The notes below the pieces were generated by a model. The model was not told where the DNA came from. It ran no database searches and saw only the letters and a program-made list of their open reading frames with translations. A program made the position numbers and the translations under genes. Of a stretch of 64,000 nt of DNA, positions 1 to 12,362 are shown piece by piece. The DNA is from Membranipora membranacea (lineage: Eukaryota > Bryozoa > Gymnolaemata > Cheilostomatida > Membraniporidae): NCBI GenBank assembly GCA_914767715.1, contig OU612066.1:36740283-36804282 (forward strand), given 5' to 3'. Position 1 is the stretch's first letter, and every line of letters starts with the position of its first letter.

Positions 1-2100
1 ATAATGTAAGAGGATCAATGGTCCTTGTTGTACTCTTTGGTTGCACATTTAGCCATTTTAAGCTGCTGCTTGGTGGGCTCAAACAGGTCACACGGTTCTA
101 GGCCTGGGTTATTTTTTAGAATCATCATATTATTTAATGTTGAGCTGAAATCCAGCAGGCTCCTTTCGGGGATTAAATTCTTCTTAGTTTGTGAAAACAA
201 ACGCTCCTCTGCAGCGTTGGAATGAGGTATGCACAGTACTAACTTGGCTAGTTGGATGAGCTTGCTGAACAGTCCATCCTCACCTCTCTTTAACCCTGAC
301 AACTCTGTCCATTTCTCCTCAACGGACTTACCCTTCCAGCTTCTGTCATCGTCTAGAGTGATATATTTAAGTCGAGTCAGCTCTCTGTCGAGATCATCCA
401 AATATGATTGTTCCATTCCTGGATTCAGGAGACTTGTGTATCTACAAATTTACAATTTAATTACCATTACAATGCTATTTCATGACAATATGCTCTCATC
501 CAGTATGAAGTTTTGAGTGGCACATGGCAACATTTGCTGATCATGTCACATGGAAGTCACAACGATAAATCAATAATCATGTGCAAAAATTACCTGTTGT
601 AAAAAAATATGAGTTGATCCATAGTGATTTCATCCTTGCTGCCCAGATCTAAAAATGCAGCATTTTTCAGTAGTAGGTCATCCAGGGGAAACCATTTCTT
701 AGCATAGGTCGCACACTCTAGATAGAAACTCCTCACTGCTTGGTAATATGAATTAAGTTGCTGCTGAGTGATTTCTCCTTCTTTGAATGCCTTGGTTAAT
801 TTAGATTTCGTCATGATACCAATCTTCAGATGACCCTCTGCAAATATAACAATGTCGATGTCTGCCTTCCGCATCTTTGATAAAACATATTTCTCATAAT
901 AATATACCAAAAACAACAACGCTATAACCATAAATATGAGAGCTTGACTTGACTTAGTCGCAATCATACTATCCTGCTCTCAAATTTTTTCGTCAAGTTT
1001 TTACTTCCATAAAATATACAAATGTGAATAATTTCATATTCACCCCTTTTACCCAGCCGACAGCCTGCCATAGTATACCAGCCAGGTGGAAGGGGTGGAT
1101 ATGACTTCATTCACTCAAATTATTGTTTGTGTATGAAGTAGGAATCTTATATAATTTGATCGCAACATGTATTGCATTATAAGTATAGCTAAGGGAAAGT
1201 ATATGTATTTAATATTTACCTTGGATGTACTCGACTGTGTGCGCATCCAACTGAATTTTGGTTACCCCTTCAAATTTCATAATAAAAGCAGGTTCCAGGA
1301 ATGATTGAAGCAGATCTTCATAGAGACCTTCGTAAATTGAGTACAGCTGATGAATTTGGGGATCCCCCCTTTGCAGAAGAAGATTTCTGCTTTCGAACAT
1401 CGGAATGACATATTGGAAAAACATCAGGTACAGCTCAGTCATGGGGTCTGAAAAGGCTTGCTTTAATCGGAGAAGTCTTGACCCACCCGATGTGTCTACA
1501 ATAACAATATCCTCTTTTGTTAAGGCCATTATGAGGCAGGAAAGAGAGGCACATATTTCACGTATGCAGTTCAGTCTAATGGAACCTAAAATCCTAATGA
1601 AACAGAAGTAGATGTTCACTATGACTACTGCCAGGTTACAGGATAACACCAAAATTATCCTCTAGTGCCAAAGCTATTTTTCTTAAAATATCTGTGTCAC
1701 GTTAATATAAGTATGTTTCACGTTGTTTCTGTGTGCATAAATGGTACTAAAGTTCTTTATTGTAAGTTAAAATAAGCGCTATTAAGTTTTGAATAAGATA
1801 TTTCTTTTGCACAATCGAAGGTTTAAATCGCTTGAATTTAGAAAAAAACATAAACATTTTGGTGTAACTTTCCATAAATAAAATTGCCTATTATCGTATG
1901 CCATCTGAATTTCCAATCACGGAGCCAAAAACACAGGGTGATTCTAATTTACCCGTTGATACGAATTGATGGTTCAGTGGTAAAATACATAACATGGCTA
2001 TTTGTGGAGTTATGCCGTCAGTATAAAGCATTGTATCAGGATCTGAATAAATCTAAAAATCTGGCAGCTTTTACATGACTCATTGATTGACGTTCCAGTA

Positions 2101-2158
2101 ACTATATATATATGTATATATATATATATATATATATACATATATATATTATATATCA
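2101..2158. repeat. (TA)n microsatellite
   Basis: An almost pure TA run lies in a hAT intron. Short ORFs across it are meaningless. Confidence 0.9.
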
Positions 2159-4146
2159 TATTTATCAGTGAATTTACCTGAATCTGAGACAAAGTAACTT
2201 TGCAGAGCAGGGAACATTTGAAGTATGTGAGTGATGCATCTGCCATAAGCCAGCCAGCGGGTTGTGGAGTGCTTCAGGACTTTCCTGTATTCTATGTCAC
2301 AAAACTCTGCAAATTCATTGAGCACGGATTTGCGTTTAGAACTTTTGTCAAACCAGAAATAGATGTCAGTGAGCAGATCATCCAAGCTGAAGAATTTCTG
2401 CAAGTAGAAAATAAGTGATGTTATCTGTAAGAAAAAACAAGCTCTGTCTGGTATGACTTACCGGTCATATTGCCCAGCACTGTGTTCTAGAAACAATTGC
2501 TATTGCTACTAGGGTTATGTACGAATTGCAGTGATAATGAAACCCTGCCTTGCATGATAAATCACAAAACGAAATGAAATCCAAACTGTACTTGAAAATT
2601 AATATTATTTATAAATGTTGGTAGTAACATTTAGTAAGCGCAAGCGGCATTTTATTTTGTATCATAGCACTCATAGACAGCGACAAAACATCCTCTAGAT
2701 CTAGGAATATGGCAGAATCAAAGCAATAGCGCTGGCTTAAGTCACCCTAGTTGTACTTTATGTTATGTTACATTGCCGGCTGCCACCATGGAAGAAAGCA
2801 CTAGTCTCACATTTTTACAAGAGCAATTATTACTTACCATTCACAATTAATTTCTGTATAATTAAAGCATTGATAAAAATAAATGAGTCAAGTATATATG
2901 GTACGTTGTCACACAAAGGGGATAGGTTATCAGGCGTAGGTGGGTGACCTGACGCCCGTTTTGAGATCATAACCCTAGAACCTTCAATCTGGGGTTATGA
3001 TCTTGAAACGGGCAGCCTATCCCATCAATTTTCTGGAGAAACCTGTCTGGTAAGATGTTTAGAACGATCTTGGCGTTTTATGTAATGTCGGCCCTCAATG
3101 GTTTGATAGTGTATTGACTGGGCAGTCAAGAGGTAGGTGTGAGCAGATTTAAAGGTTGCCGAAACATGCTCATCAAATAACAATAACAAATTAATAGTCA
3201 ATGCCAAGATTTAGCTTACCGATTTGCTCACAGCCAGGGCACCTGCCTTCGCCGTGTTGTGCAGGATGTGGCATGGGCATCCTTGGATGTAGACAGCTGG
3301 GTTTTGATTGAGAACTCGGGTTTTCACTGAGTTTTTGGAACCGATGTTTACATTGGTATTGTCCATACCTATAGAGACACACAGCTTCCATGGATTTTTC
3401 GGATCAGCTCTTGATAGTTGGTTAGTGACATGGTCGTATATTGCTGAAATGAGTATTAAATAAACAGTATAATTGGCGACGGAGTGCTATTTTAAAACAA
3501 AGCACCGAGCCAAATTTCTATCTCATAGCCACAAAAGAACAATATTGACAAATGCAATATCAATGGCTAAAATTGACACATTTCTATCATACCTTCTGCA
3601 GTAGAGCTGTCTTTGCCCTTCATTGTACAAATGTCCAGAAACCGATCCTCCGTCTTTTGTTTATTAACATCCCATAGTTTAACTAGTATTGGATACATCT
3701 TTTCAAGACCCTGATCATTTGAGCCATCTATACATATGCTGAACAGTGTTGATTTCATTTGTTGAATGAGATCATCTCTGTAACAATTAGTACAAATTGG
3801 TGTTTTGGCGTTCATTGTTTTTATGGCACCCAGTGCCACAAAGTCATGTTGTCATGTTACACAGTAGAAACTGTTTTACCAATCAGGATGATAGAAAATG
3901 CAGGTTTATGAACAAGTTTGTAGTGATAAACTTCCAACTGCCTGTTTCAGAGTCAGGTCATAGAAAAATATCACCGTCGACAACAGCAGACTATTTCATA
4001 AGTGTTGAGATTGCTAGAAATGTATGTTGATATCAGACATACCTATAGTAGGAAGCAAGAGAAGATGTAACTTGAGTGGCTTTGGTTCTGCTACATGCAT
4101 ACATTTTCAGGATCTCAGAGTCTGGGAAAGCAGATTTAAGGACTTT

Positions 4147-4149
4147 TTA
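4147..4149 (-). other. Premature TAA in the hAT coding region
   Basis: In the exon 4224-4043 the reading is FNTMVHM-stop-KVLKSAFPDSEILKMYACS. Both sides of the stop match the hAT family in the same frame, so it is a nonsense mutation and not an exon boundary. Confidence 0.8.
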
Positions 4150-5846
4150 CATATGTACCATGGTGTTGAATGACAAATTGTGCTGGACCAGGGAATTTGT
4201 CATAATAACTTCAGCCCGCATCACCTACAAATACACGACTTTGTTAATTTGATCAAAGTTAAAGTGCACATACTGTTGTATGAATGTGGAATAGTTTCCA
4301 GAGTCAAAAATATTAGATGTAAGAGAAGAGCCACACACCTGGTTCACTAGAGATTTGTTCGCAGACTTTTCGAGATATGGAGCGATGAAGGAGTGACTGA
4401 GATTGTCAAGGGCAGCTTGGTTCTTAATATGCCGTGCACCTTCCATGTGCCGTGTTACATCTCTTCTGCCCTGGTGAGAACATGACACATCTTTCCTGCA
4501 TACTGTGCAGTAGAACTTGGAGTTATCTGCTCCTTTCTGCACAAATGTGAACTCCGCACACCACACTTTACGAAATTGAGTTCTTTGCTTCTACAAAAAC
4601 AGGTTAAAAGTAGAATGATCGCAATGGCTAGAGGAATTCAATGTGGGTCTCTCTACTTTGTATTTTCAACGTACAATCGGATACCAAATCCACAGAGTGC
4701 AACATCAACGAGACTCACATTGGTAGATTGCTCCTCTTTCGGTTTCATCATATCTTCACCACTGTCATGATCCGTGTCCTCATCTTCACACTGTTCCACA
4801 CTTGATTCTATTTTCTACAAAAGTAGGATGTGATTGCTAAAGATTATTTTCAACTGGCTGCTAATTATGCTAGTGAACATCCTCATAGTGCCATCAAAAA
4901 TTGTTGCTATAAATATAATATGGGCTCCCAAACATTCAATCCAATTTATCTAGGTATGGCTTTATTTATTGATTCTTTTGCTACATCTTCATGAAAATAG
5001 ATATATAATAATAATGGCTTTTGCAACTACATGGTGAATGCACAGCTTATCTGCACATCAAATTATAATATCATATTAATAATTTGTAAATATGTGTAGA
5101 GGGGTGGTCATGGTGTTTACTTTGATAGGCTTCACCTCTCTCGTCCTTATTTTCCTGTCACTGTCATGATTAGACCTGTCATCTTTATGTTTGATCCCAC
5201 GAGATATGATCTTCCCCTGCTACAGAACCAGATGGAATGATAAAGGGCTTGTTGCTGATATCCACCTGAGGAGATATAGTCAGGATGGGCAGGCATATCT
5301 ACCTGACAAAGACAGTTTGAATTCACTAACTATGTAATATGTTTTGTTCACACACCTAATAAGTAGCCTATTTTATTGTTTATCTGGCGGTGGAGGAGAT
5401 ACCCACAGTCCCAAGACATTATTTCTTATACCTTTAGTTATTATAATAATAGCCCCAGAGACCGGTGAAACTATGATACTCACCAGAGTAATCCTTGCTT
5501 TCTTTGCACTTTTTACTTGTTCCTCCTCGCTATCTCCATCTGTGAGTTCGTCAATTTCGGTCAGTGGCTCACTCTCAACAGGGGTACCAACAGAATTGTC
5601 AACCTATGTACAAACATAACACGGGATTCAAGTTACATGCATTACTTACTTACTGCATTAAAAAATGCTAATTACATAAAGATATCGCCTTGCTGTATTT
5701 ATAGTTTAATTAATTTCTGCCTCACACTTTTAGATCTGCCACTTCATGCATGTATGTTTATTTTTTGTGTGGAAAGAAGTACCTGACTTAAACTGCTATA
5801 GAATATATAATCATGACCTGGTGGCTGTCAACTACAATATACTTAC

Positions 5847-6307
5847 AGGTTTAGGACCGCATGGCACGAAATGGTTGGGATGCCACAGAGTCCCATCGCT
5901 GCCATTATTCGACGTGTGTGTCCAAGCTACCGTAATACAGCTATCACTAACCTCTCCTCTCAACAGACCAGACACCAGGTCTCTGCGTGTAAACGGAGTG
6001 TTATTGCAGGGGTAAATTAAATCAATGTTGATTGATAAAGAATGGCATAGAGAAATAGCATCCATCACCGTGGCATATTTGCCGTTTTTCACCATTGACA
6101 TAGCATGCCCTCTTACACTGTCTGCAATTTCAATTTCACTTCCAGTTAGCTGTCGGTCTACTGAGCTATCTAGGATGAATCTAATGTCTTCATCTGAGTT
6201 ATCTCGTCCAAATATGTCTGAAAGAACATTTGGCCAGAGCCACACTATTGAACAAACAGTTCCCGTCAGCGGAGGACTTGTAGGCAAGCTTATCTGTATT
6301 CAGCCTC
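5847..6307 (-). other. OTU cysteine-protease domain exon of the hAT gene
   Basis: Splice acceptor at 6308-6310 and donor GTAAGT at 5841-5846. The first third reads KLAYKSSADGNCLFNSVAL, the canonical OTU catalytic loop (D-G-N-C; Cys is the nucleophile). The rest (SDIFGRDNSDEDIRF ... PNHFVPCG) is in another frame, so one small insertion or deletion lies between GCTCTGGCC and ATATTTGGACGAGAT; the 16 nt between these landmarks is the likely site. The terminal HFVP block is where the OTU catalytic His usually lies. Confidence 0.75.
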
Positions 6308-7216
6308 CTAAAATATCAAAAATATGATAACAATTAGCAAGGGACAACGGAATATTGTATGCCCAAAGTAATCAATTGTGCTAATGAAGGAACAGCACAA
6401 CAATTATACACCAAAGCAATAATGAGTTTAAATAATACATACTGAAAGCAACAGGAAGTGTAGAAAATGATAACAATTAAATGTAAGTGCCAGAAATATG
6501 ACTTGTACGAAATCAATATAAACATACTTGAAAATAGAGTTTGTCACAACATCTGTAGTCAAATTATTCCAATTAGGCCTGCCGGCTTTCTTGAGCGTGT
6601 ACTTTCGTACCTGAAAAATAAGAGAAAAAAGATTAGGATAAGTCCATCGCTTAGTTTTAAATATCATGACCACATTAATACTATACTACAGACCAGGTGA
6701 GTCTCACTGAGATTTATTAGTCTGCTTCATTCCTTTTCCAGATGGAAAAAGTGAATCTATATATAGCGCAATCAGGCACAGTTTGCCAGAACTGACCTAC
6801 TATCAAGTGTCAATGCAACCGAAATCATAAAAAATAACATAACACTTGCTTCATTTACCTTGTTTAACGAATCTTTTTTCCAGCTCTCTTTCTGAAGAGA
6901 CAATTCAACTCCCAAATCCTTGAAGTAGCGCTTTCTGTCTCCTATGCTGAAGAAACTGTAAACAAGAAGTAATAAGCTGCAATAGCGAAAAAATGATATC
7001 CTGGGTAACCAGTAAGAGCTCCCAGCAGGTGCTTTCCTTGCACGTCGACACAAACAAGGTCTGCATGGTAACAATGGGATGCTTAGAACCACTTAAAAGA
7101 AATTTTCCATACAATTATTGGCTATAAAAATCCTGCCATCTAGGCCAAGGCCTGCCTACCTATTTGGTATAAATATTGAATTGCAAATACACTTGTCTGT
7201 ATGTATTGGTGTGGCT

Positions 7217-7222
7217 GCTCAC
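7217..7222. repeat. Target-site duplication GCTCAC, left
   Basis: Six bases immediately outside the left terminal repeat, identical and in direct orientation to 34610-34615. Confidence 0.85.
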
Positions 7223-7310
7223 TACCGTTGACGAAAGCGGCCACACTTTTCAACAGGAAACCAGATGTTATCATTTTGTTTTTCTTAGCCTAATTCTCCA
7301 AAATATATTA
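7223..7310 (+). repeat. Left terminal inverted repeat, outer part
   Basis: It matches the reverse complement of 34523-34609. The first 40 bases differ at about one position (CCAGATGTT versus CCGGATGTT); after that an A/T-rich spacer diverges, ending in the shared AAAATATATTA. The repeat is cut here by the nested element and resumes at about 14804 with GGAACCGGAT. Confidence 0.85.
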
Positions 7311-8390
7311 GGGGGTTCACTAAAATGCGGAAATGCGGAATTTCTCTTGAAAGTACGCGTTAGCACGCGTGTTTCTCAGTTTTACGATGAAATGACTAAA
7401 ATGCGGAAATTTGGAAAACACATTCTAATTGGTTAATTGAATCCCACCAAGCCAATCAGGGGTAGTCATCTCATTTTCTGCCTAATCCAAAACATGGCCA
7501 GGATTTTGGTTGATGCCTGGTGGTGTTCTTCATGAAGAAGCTCTGTAAAGCTGCATACTCTACTCTGCTAATGAAGACTATACTGCTGTAGTGTTTTCCT
7601 TCCCAGTCTCAGCAAGTTTCAGGTAACAGTTTCCATCCTTCCTTGTATAGTAGTAGCACTCACTAATTTAGCTAAATATTTCCAATGTTTGTATGTTTAA
7701 ATAATAATAATCATCATTACTATTACTTACTTCACTAACTAATCATTTCTTTTTCTACTTTACTCATGGGTCCCAGGGGCCCATTCCTATACCATAGGCC
7801 CTCTAGGCATCTGGAGTTTTCTCTCTCTCTCTCTCTCTTCAGGTTACTCCGATGCGCCTTTGGGGAAAAGCATAAGACGGAAGTGTAGCTTTGATTGTTC
7901 GGGTCTAGCGTTGAGCAGTGTTGAATCTGAAGTCAGCGTCTGCAGTAGACTCATGGAAAAAATAACATTTATAGACACAGTTAATCAACTTTCAGGCATA
8001 GAAATCTATAAACAATATAAAAAGTTACAAGCATGTCCAGTATGGTTGATACTAGACATGCTTGTAACTCCAGATGCCTATGCCATGGCCTATACCTTGC
8101 TTGGAAAGGACTAGGATGGGTGACCAATGTTCATGATCATGATCATGGACATTGGCAAAGTATACATGCTTTATTGTAACTCCAGATGCCTATGACTTTA
8201 CTGTAGGTAGTACTATTACTACTACTTAATCAGATTACTAGTTACAAGTCTAGTAGCCTTCCCACTCACTGAACTAAACCAATACTCTGCTGTTATATAC
8301 CAACACGTTACACTTACTCAAGTCAGTGCTGTATTGTGTGCTTAGATCAGTGACTGTGTGGAGGTTATGAGCATGTATACTTTGCCATAG

Positions 8391-8448
8391 CCTGTCTTGA
8401 CAAGCTTTTTTCGGCGCCCACCCTCCAACAAAGCTTTTCAAGACAGGC
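8391..8448. repeat. GC-loop hairpin in the nested element
   Basis: GCCTGTCTTGACAAGCTTTT pairs with AAAGCTTTTCAAGACAGGCC across a loop of about 19 bases. It is possibly a small foldback insertion; no transcript evidence can be seen. Confidence 0.6.
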
Positions 8449-11400
8449 CAACTTTGCCAATGGACATCGGATTGGCGAAGTATACATTACATGCTTGTAA
8501 GTTCTCCAGATGCGGATAGTCCCATGGTGCCCCTGGCCTGGGACTTACTTGCAAGCCTTATTTTACATTATATATATAAGCCTAGGTAGGAACTCAAGTC
8601 CATACCTAATCTTGTCAAGGTCTTGGTTGGTTTGGTGCGTTCAAACTAAACTTTTAACTTCAACTTGATCCAACCCCCTGCGTCACATGGCCCACAACAC
8701 ATTAACCCTGGGTTGTGATGAGTTGTGTGTGGATGTTACGGCCCTCGGGACATGGGACCTGTGTGTGGTTGCATTATACTCACTCACCGTACAACAGCAC
8801 AACAATGAGTGACTTTAATTAATATTAATTCGATATAAAAATGCCATTTATTTGTACTCATTTGAAACAACATGTGCTGTGCTTCAAAGGCTTCCTTGGT
8901 CAGTAGATCGCCTAACGCTCAGTTAATTCCTCTTACATTGGTTGTTGGGGAATCAATGCGGACATATCCTTAAGCATTGTCTGTGTCGTAATTGATTTTG
9001 TACTCGACCACAGAAATATCAATGGTCGATGGAATTCTCAAAATTTGTTTGCTCTTATAGCTATGTATGGGCATAATAACACTACACTACTGTTGCCAGC
9101 TACAAAATACCGATGTTTTTCCCCTAGCTTACTTGCTGGTTTGATTAAGCACAGTTGCTGTAGCCTACATTAGAAGGTGTGATAAAAAAGTTCTTGTTAT
9201 GATGTGCATACAAATACACTTCATATCACACCAAAATTGAGCTTTGGTTTGTTTATGCCATATGGCTAAATGAAAAAAAAAACTTAATCATATACTATAC
9301 ACCCCTCCTTCTTATGATCTCCACTTTAGAAAGCTGAAAGTAGTGAGGCTTGGTGGTTCTTAGAAATGTACATGTAGTTATATTCAGATTACTAGAGATT
9401 TGTCAATTTATCCATAGTATTGCTTCTAAATGTATTACTTCTGAAGATCATAACCCACATTGCATTGAAAGAATATGCAGAAAAAAACAATATGCAGTAT
9501 GGATATTACCTGGGCCTGTAAGCGCATGATATTTGCTTGTTGCAGGAAAAAAGGTTGTTTTCTCTTACTGGCGATGGTTTTACTGTGAGAAAAGCGATTG
9601 GTGGTCTTCATACTCATTTCTATTCATTGAGAACTGCGACTGAGACAAAGATCAGTGTGAGTAGGCTACTTCTAGTCTTTTAGGAAAATCAAGTCTAGAT
9701 GACAAAGATGTCTGTGGGCTTTTTATTTTTCCCTTAAGAATACTTCATCATATTTCAGACCCTGTGTAGAATTATGCTTTAGTTAGATGATTTGTTTGCT
9801 GAGTTGTCTGCTCACACTTATTGAGTAGGTAACTTTGAATGGAATTTAACGCTAGCTATGTGTGAGCAGTGAGGGTGCAGGCAGGGTGAGGGTGGTGCGA
9901 GCCCTTTCGCCTATAGATAGGTCATGAGGTTGTAAGCCCACCCATTTAGACCTGACTTAATTGTGCTCCACATCATTCAGATGCTATTATTAAGTTTCAT
10001 AGACCAGCACGCTAGATAGTGCACCGTTTGGAATAAAAATGACACTTGGGCCATATGCCTACACTGAACAGCTTAGTGTTAATGTACTCACAGCCTCTTT
10101 CAACTTTAAAGCTGATGAATTTGTCATGGAGATCCTAGGTCTTTGGTTTTGGCTCACAGAATTATTTATTAGACATCTTATAGTGCATTAATCCCAATAG
10201 TATTTTTTTTTAATGGATAACCATTAAGTGAAATACTTGCACTACAAAAAAAAGCGGCATCCTCGCTGCTCTTTGCCTTGAAAATATAAAATTATCTCTA
10301 AACATATTGCTGAGAAGTAGCATATTTAGTTGCACTGATTGTCCATGTACAACTGAATTTGGCATCAGTAATTCAGTGCAACTTTTGAAATGAAGGTGAA
10401 GACCACTTGCCATTTTAGATGTGCGGTAGTGTAGATGTCAGATGTTCACTGATTACTCACAGGCAATGCCACTGTTTCGTCTGCAGTACTCAACACTATA
10501 CAGTGTGCCTCTCTAACCAATGAGGGAGTTCATTGGTCTAACAAGCAAAAGCCATTGTAAGTTGACCTAGTCATAATTGCCGAATAATGTGAAGAAAGCT
10601 TGAGTTGCTTGGTGGTAAGGTAATAAGTGTCATATTATGTGAAAAATCAGCAGTTTTTCATTTTTTTTCCCATTGAGCTCCGTTAATTCAATTTGATTCA
10701 TCAATTGCGGAACAACTAATATAACTGTATCCTCATCATTGATCAGTTTGTCCAACATTGTTCAATTGTTTGTATCTTACCTCAAAAATCCATCGCAGGC
10801 GTTTTTTGAAGTAGCTTGGCGCTGATTTTGTTTGTTATTGGTACTTGTAGAACTGAGTGTCACTAAAAGTTAATTCAATCTGTGAGTGAATACAGGTCGA
10901 TTACTCTCATCATACCATGCAAGGACAATCCTGCATGCGTGATCATGACTATCCAAAGAGTGGGAAACATGGGAAACAGACTTTATGTTGAGGTAATTTT
11001 GATAACTTTTGGCATTACATGCTGCGTGTGATATGTTCTAGACCTGTCTCAGTTGCCTCATAATCCCTGAAGGCTCACATGGTGGGAGTAGGTGCTTATC
11101 ATAGCTCTTGCCCCATGATCAAGACTTTTCTGACAACATAATTAGTCTGATACAGAGGGTTGACAGCAGGTAGTTTATAACAACAATTGTCCAAAATACC
11201 TCAAAGAAGTGAGTGCCCTACCCACCGGTCCATGACTTCTGAAAATCTGTTGTGTCGATTGCATGGCCTGAAATACGGAGCGCATCACATAGTGTGCTAT
11301 TATGAAAAGGATTGATACTGGTAATTAGCAAGTTTGATAAGCCCCACACACGGTTGTATGTGGAGTAATTTTACAGACTACTTACAGTAAATCCATCTGA

Positions 11401-12221
11401 TTTATACCCTCCCCACCCACACAAGTCCCTTACATTGTTGGGTTGGCGTAAACAAACCACTAACGGTAACAATGGTTCCTACATATTATATATTTTATGT
11501 TTCAGGTTGTTCCCAATTTCCAGTTGAGGTTATAAGTGTGCTGATGTTATGATGCATGTTTATGTGTTATGGCGATGAATAACATTCAGGTAAGAAATAC
11601 CCGTCAGAAAGAAGTATAATGTGAAACTTAACTTATCCCGTGGCCGCATGTGTGAAATCCAACCATCATTCAGTACTTCAAACTCAAACTACCTTATAAC
11701 CCATATAAATATTAGCTTTTGAAGACAAGCTAAAAAAACAGTACGATCTCATAATGTCACTTCACGCAATGCCTTAAGTTTTGAAAATTGGTTTGTGTAC
11801 GTCCTTCATAAATAACCCAAGAGAAGTAAATAAATAAACTAGTTAGGAGGTGACTTTATGTTAGCACACCCCAATTTCCGCAAAGCCATTTTATTAAAAC
11901 TCCTCTTGGGTGGTTCAAAAGAACCTATCCTCTTCAAACATGGTTTTTTTTGTGCTCTTGGGTAGAGAGGATATACACCTCTATGAGGTAAGGGGCTAGA
12001 AATGCTCGTCAATGTGACTAAAAATCCAGCTTCAGCAGTACCGATTGCATGGTCTGAAAATTTGTTTTGAGTAATGTAACAGACTATCTGAAGAAATTCC
12101 ATATCACATGTACCCTCCCTGCTGCCACAAAATTACCCTTCCATACATTCTAGGGTTGTAGTAAACAAACCACAAATGTGTTTAACAGGCAGTAACAATG
12201 GTTCACCATATTATAGTAGAG

Positions 12222-12362
12222 GTATACACCCGAGGGTGCTGGGGGCTGGAACAATCAACCTTGAAAGCTCCCCCAACGGGATATGAACTCACAAATCCTG
12301 CGGCACCAATCGACTGGCAGTGAATAGCAAGCCGATAACCGATTGCACCATCTCACTGTCCC
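12222..12362 (-). repeat. tRNA-derived SINE-like repeat, copy 1
   Basis: On the minus strand an A-box-like GATGGTGCAATCGGTTA is followed about 60 bases later by a B-box-like GAGTTCATATCCC. The same arrangement recurs at 45528-45652 with about 75 percent similarity by eye, and a third partial relative lies at 45795-45905. A dispersed Pol III-derived family is likely. Confidence 0.5.

Larger units (their letters stand above)
15..6955 (-). pseudogene. OTU protease / zinc finger / hAT transposase gene, decayed
   Basis: Exons read on the minus strand: 6955-6859, 6610-6528, 6307-5847 (OTU), 5603-5484, 5219-5136, 4814-4719 (acidic linkers), 4590-4339 (zinc finger), 4224-4043, about 3840-3593, 3443-3220, 2397-2178, 1495-1220, about 887-594, about 417-15. 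The OTU exon has the catalytic motif ADGNCLFNS and, near its end, WHPNHFVPC. The 4590-4339 exon has YCTVCRKDVSC followed by RHMEGARH, a C2H2 finger typical of hAT proteins. Later exons carry hAT landmarks: SICIDGSNDQG, SIGMDNTNVNIGSKNS, GCPCHILHNTA, LKHSTTRWLAYGRC, and the C-terminal dimerisation block IPHSNAAEERLFS. The linker and finger exons (5603 to 4339) all keep phase 0, which supports one gene rather than two neighbours. Two lesions make this copy inactive: an in-frame TAA at 4147-4149, and a frame change inside the OTU exon near 6207-6238. The 5' start was not identified; the large transposon sits just upstream. hAT identity is near certain; the OTU fusion needs transcripts. Confidence 0.82.

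Noticed and set aside
5832-6287. Independent gene starting MPTSPPLTG
   Set aside because: The start is a frame artefact; the exon begins at 6307 in another frame with the OTU catalytic loop, and the frame changes inside the exon.
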